Of a stretch of 64,000 nucleotides of DNA, positions 23,615 to 35,400 are shown in pieces (the first letter of the stretch is position 1; each line of letters starts with the position of its first letter). The notes beneath the pieces were generated by a model. It ran no database searches, had not been told where the DNA came from, and saw nothing but the letters and a program-made list of their open reading frames with translations. The DNA lies in NCBI RefSeq assembly GCF_024763615.1, contig NC_077222.1, forward strand, positions 95,141,417-95,205,416. Reading direction: 5' to 3'. The translations under genes were made by a program, and so were the position numbers. Source of the DNA: Phlebotomus papatasi. Its lineage: Eukaryota > Arthropoda > Insecta > Diptera > Psychodidae.

Positions 23615-24361
23615 GATCAAATCAATGCAATCTTATAAGCAATTTGAAAAAAAAAACGGAACAACGCTAATTCAAAAATTATGTTTAAAAATATGTAAAG
23701 AACACTAATTTACTATTTTCCTTTAATCTAAGAATGAACAATTAGAAAATTAGCAACGTAATAACCTTAAGAATCTGCTATCTACTAAGAATGCAATTTA
23801 CTAAAAGGAGTTAAAGGAACAATATTTTCTTTGATTCCTTCAAAAATCATTGCTATTTTGCTCAAATTCCAATAAATTCATTCCGTAAAAATCAAATTTG
23901 GTAAATATTGCTGCTCCCATGCCTTCTCAATTTCGCGAAATTGTACATTTTGCCCTGAGGCTTGAATGCAAGATTTGTTTATCCTTTTTTATCAAATCGA
24001 TAATAAAACAAAATTTCTTGTATAACACAGAAATTAGTAAAAACCTGCAGATGTTTCTATGGTAATTCTAAAATCGATGAATTGGGTTTTAACAGCTGTG
24101 AGACAAAACCAAACTCAGGAATCATCCATGTAAAAACCAGTAGAAACTTAAGTTTAGCTTAATTCTGATTAATTCTCTGTTCTTGGCGAAGAAAAAATTC
24201 AAAGATATGAACCTAACCAAGTAACTTAAAGAATTAAAGAAATTTTTGATAAATTTTGCGGTGTTTCCTGATCAAAATAGAATAATTTGTTGTTTATATC
24301 AACGAAAGGAATCCCCTGGAATTGTTCTTAAATCTCTTCTAAAAGTAATGGATGAAAACTA

Positions 24362-24597
24362 TAGGGTAAAATGAGATAAATTGTTTTTTTTTTTTTTTAA
24401 TTCGGAGTTTTGAAAGTTTCTCACTGTTTTAGATGTGAATAAGAAGTAAATTACGAAAAAGTTCTCATGAATGGGATCTTGAATTGCACTTGTACTTCTT
24501 CGTGGTCTTATTTTTCTCTATAACTCACCTGAAACAGTAAGTAAATCTTAAAATTGGAAATGATTCCAAATTACTCTTTTTACCCTATCAACTGTTT
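24362..24597. mobile_element. MITE, TAGGGTAAAAT family, copy 2
   Basis: About 235 bp with ends TAGGGTAAAATGAG and the inverse of TAGGGTAAAAAGAGTAAT. The inner landmarks TTTGAAAGTTTCTCACTGTT and GAAATGATTCCAAATTAC match the copy at 24980-25196. Confidence 0.65.
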
Positions 24598-24979
24598 TAT
24601 GTTCTTAGTTTGATATTGTGTAATTTTTATCAATATTTATGTACAGAGAATGCCAATCAATATCAATATTTTTGCAAAATTAAACCTTGTTAAAAGTTTA
24701 GAGCAGTGGCACAAAGTGGATACGAAACTTACGGATAAGTGGAAATTTTGTTTTGTATACTAACGGGAAATCCCTTTTGTAAACCAGTCAATTACACATT
24801 TTGGATAATCTCTTGGGCATTGCGAAAGGTATAATATCTTAATATCTTTAAGAAAAAGATAGGATAGAAGTTCACTCCTTAACTAGCTAAAAATCATTTT
24901 AAAATAGCATAGTAATTAAATTTTTATTTAACATAAAATATCTATAAATCTTGAGTATTTTTGGAGTCGAATTATTAGT

Positions 24980-25196
24980 AGGGTAAAATATGGTAATTTG
25001 GAACCATTTATAATTTGGGACACTTGAAACTTTCTCATTATTTCAGATGAGCAAAGAGCAAACCAACATCGCGAAATAGAAGAAAAAGGCGATTAAGAAC
25101 AGAAACAGCATTTCTTCCTTTTGAATTTATAAAACGGTGAGAAAATCTCAAATGTCTCAAATTGTAAATGGTTCCAAATTACCCCATTTTACCCTA
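24980..25196. mobile_element. MITE, TAGGGTAAAAT family, copy 3
   Basis: The cleanest copy: AGGGTAAAATATGGTAATTT at the left and the inverse of AGGGTAAAATGGGGTAATTT at the right, each continuing into GGAACCATTT. It is about 215 bp long and non-coding. Relatives are at 24362-24597 and 3768-4214. Confidence 0.75.
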
Positions 25197-25608
25197 AGTC
25201 TATAAATTTCTTTCTAAATTAGAAAAACTTTCGGCAGCTCAAAAAAAGAAGTATTAAAAAAATGATATGTATGATATTTTGATTTTACAGTATTTTGTTT
25301 TAAATTTCGATTACAACACATTGTATGCAACATTTAAGACAGCTGATGCTAATTGAAATTAAAAGTCCTGTCAAAGTGATAAAAAAAAGTTTGCCAAAAG
25401 TAAGTTCTCCCATAAAGAATAAGGAACAATTTTGTCAAAGCGACGTCCACCTAGATCTCGATAAAACTTTGTCAAAATGACGCTTTTCCACTTAAAATAT
25501 AAGGAAAGTTTTGTCAAATTGTTAAAAAAAATATCAAAAAACATCCTTTTTATAAAATTATAGCACGTTATATTAACTCTTAACAAAACTTTTTTTTCAG
25601 AGCACATA

Positions 25609-26060
25609 CACAGGAAAAATATATCGTAAAATTGTTCGTAAAAGTTTGTCAATTCCTAGGGGGAATTTACAAAATTGTCGTAAGTCGTATAATCCATAAA
25701 AAAGTTCGTAAAAGTTTGTAATTTTTTTTACAAACGTTGTCCTAATCATGATCACTCGACAATTTTTTTTGTTTTTCTTTACAAACAATTGTTCGTAGAA
25801 TTTTGTTTGTCTGGCGGGCAAAACTTTACGAACAAATGACAAAATTATACGAAGATTCTTCTACTTGTTTATGAGCTTCTGTGAACAAATGTTTGTAAGA
25901 GAACAAATAATTCTCGTTAAGTGATCATGTTACGAACAATGTTTGTAAAAAAGTACAAACTTTTACGAACATTTTTGTGGGTTATACGATTTATGAGCAT
26001 TTCGTAAATCACCAGTAGGAATTGACAAATATTTACGAACAATCTAATTATTTTTTCGTG
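25609..26060. mobile_element. Foldback MITE, CACAGAAAA family, copy 2
   Basis: About 450 bp with left end CACAGGAAAAATATATCGT and right end inverse of CACGAAAAAATAATTAG. The arms carry AAATTGTTCGTAAA, GTCGTATAATCC and GTACAAACTTTTACGAAC, as in the copy at 22340-22730. Confidence 0.65.
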
Positions 26061-26414
26061 TAAATCATAGTCAATGCAAACTGCCCCAATCTCCCCTAGA
26101 TAAATCAAACAAGAACAATAATTTTTAAATTGTTTGTAAAAATCAGTATTTACACCAAAAAAATAATACGTTAGCCAACAACGATAATAAAATCAATAAA
26201 CTTTGATAGAAGATCATCTTTTGCCTGCATACTTTTTCTTGCTAACAAAAAAAAAACAATATTGAGGTAAATATTCGATAACACACTTCAGTCTCTTGAG
26301 GATGAAGCATTTTTCACAACGCAAAAAATCACAAGAAAAATGAGTAAATAAAAATCAAGGAGCAAATCCCTAAAAAAATTGTCTAAAAAGCACTTTGAGT
26401 AAATTGTAGGACTT

Positions 26415-29400
26415 TTAGAGAGACACTGGTTCAATGCTGTCCCTCCTCTCCGATGCCCTGACATATCCTGGAGCTACAGGATTATTTGGTCCATGGATAA
26501 CCAAATCGAGCTGAGCACCAGACATATTGGTAGCATTCATTAGCTGTTCAATCTGTTCCATTTTTATAAAATTGGCCGAAGGATTTGAATCTCTGAATGT
26601 TGTACGGGCACTTGCGACATCGCAGTATTTCTCATTCCTTGCCCGAATTGTCTCTTGTTTGATGATAATTTCATTGGTGATGTAAGCTTCTCTGCGGATT
26701 TGATCTCTGAGTTCGCAGGGCATATCGGGAATTCCCCAGCGAACAAAGATCATCACGAGAGCTACGATATTCTCAAAAACCACAACGAAAGCCAATCTTG
26801 CAGCCAGGATATGCCAATACATTGAAGTCCTTTCGTAGGGTTTCTCTGACCATGGAGGCTCCCTATAGTCAGGATATCGACAAATTGTTATGTTGTACTC
26901 TGTCATTTGAGGCTCACTGCCCGGTTGGAGGTGTCGTGTGTCAAAATATGCCAGTGAATAGTTCATGTAGCCATTGAGAGATCCATCCGGTGATACAACA
27001 ATCCGATAGACAAGTCTCGGAATAAAGTCTGAGGTAAATGCAATAATGAAGCCATTTGTAATGACACTCAGCTTTCCAATACAATCGAGAATTCTGTACC
27101 AAATCCCAATGTCCCTGACTCTCTGAGATACAGGACGTCGATGATATGTTATCAGTTTCTTAGCGTCTAGGCGCATTTCTAGGACATTGTTGATAAGGGC
27201 AAAAAATGGCGCTAAAGGAAAGGCGGCAACGAAGATTGTGACAAAACCATATTGAAGAACCATTTCTAGATACTCAGGGAAGAGACTTCGCGACCCCCAC
27301 TGTACCAACTTCAAATCCCTTAGCCACCGTTTCGCTCCCCCTTTCATAGACCATCCACTCTTAAGTCGAGATCCTGAGACTTTGATGACATTGAGCCATT
27401 TGTAGAATTGTGGAAGAAGCATCTCCAGGATGCTGTTCAGTGTCTGTTTCCCTACCATTATAATCGCCAACTGAATACAGAGTTCCATCAAACATCCTCC
27501 AAAGCCACATTCCTCCTGGCGAAAATTGAAGAACCTATTGTAATCTCCCGGATACCCAATAAACTTCCCCTTGAAGAACGCAATGTAGAAAATGGAAGCA
27601 TAGTAGTTAACAAACTGGAGAAGGTAGATTTTCAAAGTGAGAGAATCATCAAATTCAGTCTGTGTTCTCAGCAATTCCAGCTCTGTCAGATATTCCGCCA
27701 CAAAGGTGTACATCCAGTTGAACAGAATAATTAAACAAAGATTGATACTAGCAGCAGTGGCAGTTGTAAAGAGAATAGCCCCTGAATTTGTCACAGTATC
27801 CCCGTAGACACTGAGAGCCGCCAGAACGGACATCCTGTACAGGACAACAGCAAGAACTGCCGCCACGGCCAATGCCACGAGGAGCATCACAATGGAGAAA
27901 CTCAAAATTGTGGCAGGAAGTTTAACTCGCCAGAAGGGCACCTGAGGCTCCATCTGATTCGTCACGACATTGACAGTTCGACGCTGTACATGAGCTAACC
28001 GGGCCAGGTACTGTGGCCTCGGATGTTCCTCATGAATATCAAAGCCAGTTAAATCCCATCTATGGGTGATCTCTGCGGAGTATCTTTTCCACAGTTCGAG
28101 AAAAAGAGTGGCCCAGAAGGACATGAAGATGGCAAAGAACACAGTGGTGTTATTGTCGAACAGATAAGTCGTTCTGGCATGCATACAGGTCTCCCTGAGA
28201 TCCCAGTAATCACACCAGTGATCACACAGTGGACACATTTTAACATCCATGGCGCTGCTGCAGATATCTCGGCTCACCTAAAAGGAATTTTCTCTCTTTG
28301 GAACTCTTCCTTGAAAATAATTCTTCCCCTAACACAATATTTTGCTGAGGAATGCTGTGATTATTAAACACTTATACACCTAAGCATGAACCAGTAAATA
28401 AACCAAAAAGCCCATAAACAGACTTAATAAAACCATTAGAATCGTGTGAAAGAATTTATTAGTAGGAGTTAGTTGCTGAAACTTAAAAAAAGCATAAAAT
28501 TCCACAAATAATTGCAAAGCATCTACATTACACATATAAAGAAAAAGAATACATAAAAGTGCTGTAAATTAATAAAGTTGATATTAATTAAGTAATTAGA
28601 GGTGCATTATAGTAGATAAAACTAGTACCACGCAAGGCAATATAACATACAATTATTTATACATATTTCTTTCATAATTTTGCATTTCAAAAACAGCTGA
28701 AAAAGTTTGAACGTCCTTTGGAAAGGTGTAAAAGAGCTTTGTGAAAGAAAAATTAACTTTTCTTCCTCTTGGTTTTCATCTTTTAAAATTTTACCATACT
28801 TTCATTTTTGTAAGGTAAAATTCTTCAAAGTTCCTAATGAAAAGTGTTCCACGGAAGTATTTTTGGCATTTTATAGAGTTTACTAATTGTTCCCGGAAAC
28901 TTAGTTAGTTCAGGAGTTAAATTAAGAAAATTTTACATGTAAATCCTTTTTTGAGAAACGGAGGAATGTTTTCTCTGTTTCTTCCTAGATGAAAATTTTA
29001 TTTCCGCTTTACTACAATTTGTATTTCAACAAGAAAAGTTAATTTTAAACTTTTTCAGTTTTTTTTTACAAATAAAAAAATGAGTACAATTGAATCCATT
29101 TTTTCAATTAAACTGTTCTCTGTTATACAATAAGAATTTGAGTTAAACTGGTTTCGAACATAGGCAAAATGTTTGGGAAAATTTTGGCTTTAAATCAGAT
29201 ATTATGGACAAATGGTTCCCAGCGAAGATTTCAACATTCTAAATTCGGGTTATTCGAGTTATCGAAATTTTAGCCTTTATAACCCGGATTAGGTTTGTTT
29301 AGGCCGTTTAGGCCATGAAGATTCAGTTACAATTTCATTACATACCGATTCAGTTTATTAAATTTTGAAAATGTCGTCTTGAATACAGTAAGGGCAGAAT

Positions 29401-32400
29401 CACGACAGTAAAATGCTCACCGTCACCGTCAAAGCCCTCACCGTATTTCGTTGATTTACGCATTTTCATTGTAATTTTTACGCAAATTCTCAATTAACGT
29501 GTTACATTATCTCATACTCGGTGGCACTAGGTGAAAATAATATAAGAAAATTGAAGAAATAAAACGAAAATGCGATAAACGGTGAGCAAAAAAACTGTAC
29601 GAAAAACTGTAGCAAAAAATCCTACAGTTTTTTTTTTTGCTTACCGTTTATCGCATTTTCGCTTTATTTATTCAATTTTCTTATACTATTTTCACCTAGT
29701 GTCACCGAGTATGAGACAAGGTAATATCGTAATGGAAAATTTGCGTAAGAATTGCAATGAAAATGCGTAAATCAACGAAATACGGTGAGGGTTTTGACGG
29801 TGACGGTGAGCATTTTACTGTCAATGTGATTCTGCCCTAAGCCCTATATGGTTTTACGAACTTCAGATATCCTAATACGGAATTCAGACCTAAGGCTTAA
29901 GTGGTCTTCAGACCAGAGTTTTAGCCCAGTTCGCGAAAGTTTCAAATTCCTAAATAGCAATCAATTTTTTCGGTTTTTGAAAATCTTATGGATCATACTC
30001 TCAATATTTTATACTAAATCAAAATTTTCCCAAAAAAAAATTTACTAAATGCCTAATTAGAGAAGTTAAACCATTTGGCTAAGCTTTAGGTCTGAAGCCC
30101 GTATTAAGAAGTCTTCAGACTAGAGATTTAGCCCAGTTACCGAGGGTTTCAAAATCCTAAATAGCAATTAAATATATTGTTTTTTTTCAGAATGTAATTG
30201 ATCATTAGTTCTTAAGAATTCAATCTTAAGTCAGAAATTTTTCAAACATTCTTGATTGTAAGAAAATAAAGAAATTAATACATATGGCTAAGCCTTAGGT
30301 CTGCAGCCTGTATTAGCCAATATGGCTCCCCTTCTGTAATCAGTCAATATTTTTTGCAAAATTTTAAGTTAAAAATTATAATCCAAATTATTATCCAAAA
30401 GCAAATAATCTATAAAATCCTAACAAATCAAAAGAATTGGATTGGTATTTAGAATATTGAGACCTTCGGAAACTGGGCTAAAGTTTTAATTAGATAATCA
30501 TTTTATTTCATGAAATTTTATAAATTTTTAAAATTAGCTGTCCTAGTTCAATTGGTTATAAAATCGGTAACGAACCGGTTTATAACCAATGACTAATTTT
30601 TATCCGAAATTTGATTATATTGCTCCTAAGGTATTTTGGGCAATGTTTTGAGTAATGTGTAAATTGGTTCAAATCGGTTGTGAATCGGTAATGAGCCGGT
30701 TATGAACCGATAAGTAACTTTTGTTCGAAAATCAATACTTAAAAATATTTCATGGAACCTCTTGAGTGATTTATGAATTGGTTCAAATCGGTAGAGAACC
30801 GATAAACGGTAAATGATGCGAAAGTACTTTTGAATATACTATTGAAGCCACGAATTCCAATACTTTGCAAAGTCTGGGACGCTGTGCCACCCCTTTTTGA
30901 ATTGTGATGGAAAAAATTAGTAAATTTTAACTCTCTTTTTCGTCTTTTAGACATGAAAAGAGTAACAGTTAGTTCGAAAAAAATTGAAAAACTCGTAAAA
31001 GTATTACACCGAAACAGAAGTAAAAATAGTTCTAAAAGAAGTAATCAAATTTCATAGAGAAAAGAATTGATTTTATACATCGATCCGAGGAGGTTTTGCA
31101 CGTTTTTTCTGAATGTTAAAACAAATAAAATAAATTATGCATCTTACATGTAGATAGCTATATTGGTTTATAAATTATTTAACATATGGGGGAATTTTTC
31201 TACCGGTTTGCTTTGGAAGTTCGAGACTAAGGTTAAGACGGCGATGGACATAACACAGTTTCTACTACTGCAAACATATTACACTTCTGTAACGTTTGTT
31301 GGCGGTTTTAATTTAATTTCGATTGCAATTTTCTAGCATTTAATGAAGCGTAACCAGTTAACATTACTTTGGAAGAATTATTAATTCTAAGTCGAGGCAG
31401 ACGGCTGGAAAATTGCTTAGACAATATCCGTAATCAGAGAATTGAGAAAAATACCTTGGCAAAAATTCAGACAATTTTCTTTAGATTCACAGCTGAGATT
31501 GATAAAAATCTCACGTAACAAGAATTAAAGAGCATAGGGATAACTTGCAACAGCTATCCGAATCCCCTTGGTTCACAAAAAAAGAAAAAAAAAGAAAATT
31601 GTTCCTATGCCTTTTTAAGGTAAAGTGCCCTCACGTCGACCGGTTCCTCAATTCGACTGGTAGAGTTATTTATTCAATTTATTTATATTTGCTCTAATAT
31701 TTGGGGTATGATCTAACATTAATAGGTCAATTATTCCATAAATAAATACGAATCAGCGACAATTTTATAGAAATTCACCATTAAAATATTCAAATATTGA
31801 TCACCAGTCGAGTCGAGGAACCGGTCGACTCGAGGGCACTTTACCTTTAAATGCGCAAACTTAAAAAAAATAAAAAAATGTGATTTTGTAAAAAACAAAA
31901 TCAATAATTCATGAAATAAATTTTAACCATCTAACAGTGTTTTCTAGGATAATTATGATCCAATAAAGTCGAAAATCCCATCCATTCTTCATTATCTCTT
32001 TTAGTTTAGGCGCTAGGTAAGAAAATGTAAAAATTTTTTGAAATTCTTTTTGCTTCTAAAATTCATATTTTTAGTTTTTTCAATTTTTTTAAATAAAATA
32101 TACAAAGTAGAATGACATATCTTTCAGTAAAAAATAAATTTATTTTAGTCAGATAACTTTAAATCGGTATTTTTATGGAAATTGGAAATGAGTTTTTTTG
32201 CACAAATATTCTTTGTTGCTTTTTCTCTGACCTGTGACACGAAACTGGGAATAGCAACAAAATGAAGAGTCAAAATGAGTTCAAACTTTCAAGAGATGTT
32301 TATAAGACTATTACCGAGGACACTATAGCACTTTTAAATAAATAAAAACTCTGTAATCGCAGTAAATGTAAGTTTTGTGAAGACCGTCTTGAGACGGTCT

Positions 32401-35400
32401 TATCTGTTAGAGGGTTAAAAAATAATAAAATATATTAAAATCAATAAAATGCTATAAATAAAAAATTTAAAACATTTCGACATGATATGATAGGAGAAGG
32501 CTTTCAGACTTTCCCCATATACCTTTGAAAAAAAAATGAAGTGTTCGAAGCCAAAAAGCCTTCCCCTACATTGAGGTTTAATTTTTTTTTAAATTTAGGA
32601 TAAATATGTACAACAAAATCTTTAAGAATAAATCCTATTATTATAAAATTAAGCATATTTTGTGAAGTGAAAAAAATATAATTTTCTGAATTATTAGGCA
32701 TGTTTATTAACTGATTTAGTGAAAAATGGTGTAAATTTAATTGCATTAATCGATATTTTATTAAATTTATGCCATTTCGTGTAACTAATGAACAAGAATT
32801 TTGAGTAGAAAAAATATAATTTTTAAATCCTTGAGAGAGTTCAGGGGCATAGGATTATTAGTGTTAGCACGAATCATTATCCCTACACTACACCATTTCA
32901 CATGAAAAACGAATGTTTAAACTTAAACCCAAAAAAAATCACATTAAAATGAACATATTGAAATATTTTCTTCGAATAATTTTTTTTAGTCACAAAAGTA
33001 CTTTAATTGTATTCACACAAAAACACAGCACAAGTTCACTAAAAAATAAGCGAAACCAATATTTGGCTCCTCGTTTTCAGCCAAAATAACCAAAATAGCA
33101 GCAAATATGGCCAAAATAATTTTACATATACCCAGCCTCAAGCGTGAAAAAGCAATTTAGCCCAAAAATAATTGACTCACCTGATAACTGTCCATCGTTC
33201 GCCAAGAATAGATGAAACAGGCGACTCCGACAATTGATGCCAGGAGCAACATGTACGTATAGAATCCCAACCAGGCGAAATATAGTCCAATCTTCACACC
33301 AAAATATTCCTTAATGTAATCCAATGGCTGATAGCGATACCATTTGGAAACTGCAGCCCATTCCTTGTACAGCAAATGCCTCATACTTCCGGGAATATGC
33401 ACTTCTCCCTGTAAGCAAAATTGAGCTGAAAATTGATTGGAATTGTGTGGACAGGAAGCTAAAAATATACGCACATCATGAAGGGGATATGCAGCTATGT
33501 AGACTTCATCTGATATCAGTCGATCAATTCCAAAAGCATAATCATCAGCCTCTTCGGTGGTGAAGCGTTTTCTGTCCAGGATAAATTGCACAATTCTCGA
33601 TCTGACAGCAGCTGAGAAGAAACAGGGCTGCTGCAAGTCAAATCTAGGAATTGATGGGGAATTTAGTGACTCTGCAGGAGCACTGAAGGATGCAAGATTA
33701 ACTTACAAGTACTCCTTATCTCGACTGTACACGGCAGTGAATCGATGGGAAATTGGCGGGAAGTGTGTTTCATCGACAAGGAAGTTCTTAACAAATGATC
33801 CCCAGAGTCCACTGAGTCGACTCAAAAATGATGGTTGGGAGGATTTTTTGATAATCTCCGTCAGTCCGGGAATCTGAAAATCGTAAAAGGGATCACTGAA
33901 TTTTATCCCAGCGGAAAGTGAGCAAAGCCGGAAGGTTGCAGATTAGAGTACAAGCCATCAATTGGGGAAGAAGAGGTGTTAGCCTTGGCTGTCGCAAGAA
34001 ATCGCAACGGTTCGAAAAAATCACAAGAAAAAAAGAAACCTTCAAAATAAAACTATCTAACCTTGCTCGTGAGATACTGAGCGGCATTCTTTGAGATAGA
34101 TCTTTTCAGTGGTTTATTGTGAACCGTACAAAGGGACTGGAAAAATAATTTTATCCAAAAAATCAAAAAAATAAAAAATCTGCAAAGAAAAATCTACAAA
34201 AAAAAAAAAAAATAAAATCTCCCTTACTTCTCTCATTGGCATCCTAAGCTTCAGGATCTCGCTGTATCTCCTCAAAACCTCAACAGGAGCATGAATTTTG
34301 GTAAAAAATAGCTCATCCTCAACACATTCCATCTCAAGTTCCAACCCATCATTTATGAGATTCTCCTCAAAAATCGTCCTCTTCTTGAGCCTCTGCTCCT
34401 CTACAGTGGCAACTTCGGGATCTGTACGTTTCCACACGAGCACAAAGTCCACAGAACGTCTTCCATCCGCAAAATACAGACTCTCATTGTTGGCCTTTTT
34501 GTTATCAAAGGGATTCCGGGGGCAATCACAGTCAGTTGCAGTGTCTTTGGTCATGATTTTCTCAGGAGTTGCGTCACTGTAACCAAAGGCAATTGCCCAT
34601 TATTTCCGTGCGATGTTGGGTGGACATCAAGGTGAAGCATAGAAAGCACAACATGTTAAACGAACCACTTGTAAGCTTGTTTTATGGCAGGTGAGATTTT
34701 TTAAATGAGTCAACTCGCAAGGTGTGAAAAATCTATGTAAAATTGGAATTAGAGGAATAATATTGCTGCAATATCGTGCATTTTTTGCATTGATGCCACA
34801 ATATATCGGGCATATGACCAAGAAGTGATGAATGCACGAAATGTGTGCCCAAATGACCTCAATAATTATGCAAAGGAATTAATTAATCTTTGCGGAAAAC
34901 TTGGGATATTTAACTCCCGGGATCGTAAAATATTTAACGCTTAAAAAATACATATCGCGAAACAGGTGACTAATTCACAGAGTTCTTTTAATTATGTATC
35001 TTTTTAATTGTGATATTATCAGTAATATTATTAGGGGAGACCGGGGCCGATTAGGCAGATGATTCTTTAGCGTAATTTGTGAACAAAATGTTTCGATTAA
35101 ACTAACGATAGGCCCCTGAACATTTTTTTAGTACATGACTGTATAATCGACTTTTTTTGTTTCGGTTCTTGTCACGACTGTTTGGTGGTTTTGAAACAGA
35201 ACGAGGATGAGGAAAATCATGGTGAGGATCCAAAGCAAAAAGTCGATTACGCAGAAGCACATGAGAACAGTCATGTACTAAAAAAATGTACAGGAGAAAG
35301 ATTTACGACGAGGATTTGAGAAAACGAACTAGACAACATCCAACACAAAGAAAAGTAGATTATGTAGTAGCACGAGATCTGTATAGGGTAAAGTGATACA

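Larger units (their letters stand above)
19432..26414. other. Gene-poor intergenic tract between tachykinin and anoctamin
   Basis: The tachykinin gene (+) and the anoctamin gene (-) converge on this tract. I see no coding exon in it. It holds a tRNA-derived SINE (21724-21986), the foldback elements 22340-22730 and 25609-26060, the MITEs 22731-22929, 23407-23614, 24362-24597 and 24980-25196, and a shared repeat at 22931-23110. The 3' UTR of the anoctamin must occupy the right end. The stretch 19432-21380 shows nothing that I can support. Confidence 0.6.
28278..33180 (-). other. Large anoctamin intron (4.9 kb)
   Basis: The donor GTGAGT follows exon end 33181 and the acceptor TTCCTTTTAG precedes 28277. 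Both are phase 0. It contains a foldback MITE (29391-29838), two adjacent copies of the GGTCTGAAG repeat (29890-30320), an AACCGGTT-rich repeat (about 30545-30900) and the MITE at 31617-31848. No coding sequence is supported in it. Confidence 0.75.

Noticed and set aside
32382..32402. Short palindrome AGACCGTCTTGAGACGGTCT as a terminator or binding site
   Set aside because: It is a single 20-bp palindrome within an intron with no copies or context; it may be chance or a MITE remnant.
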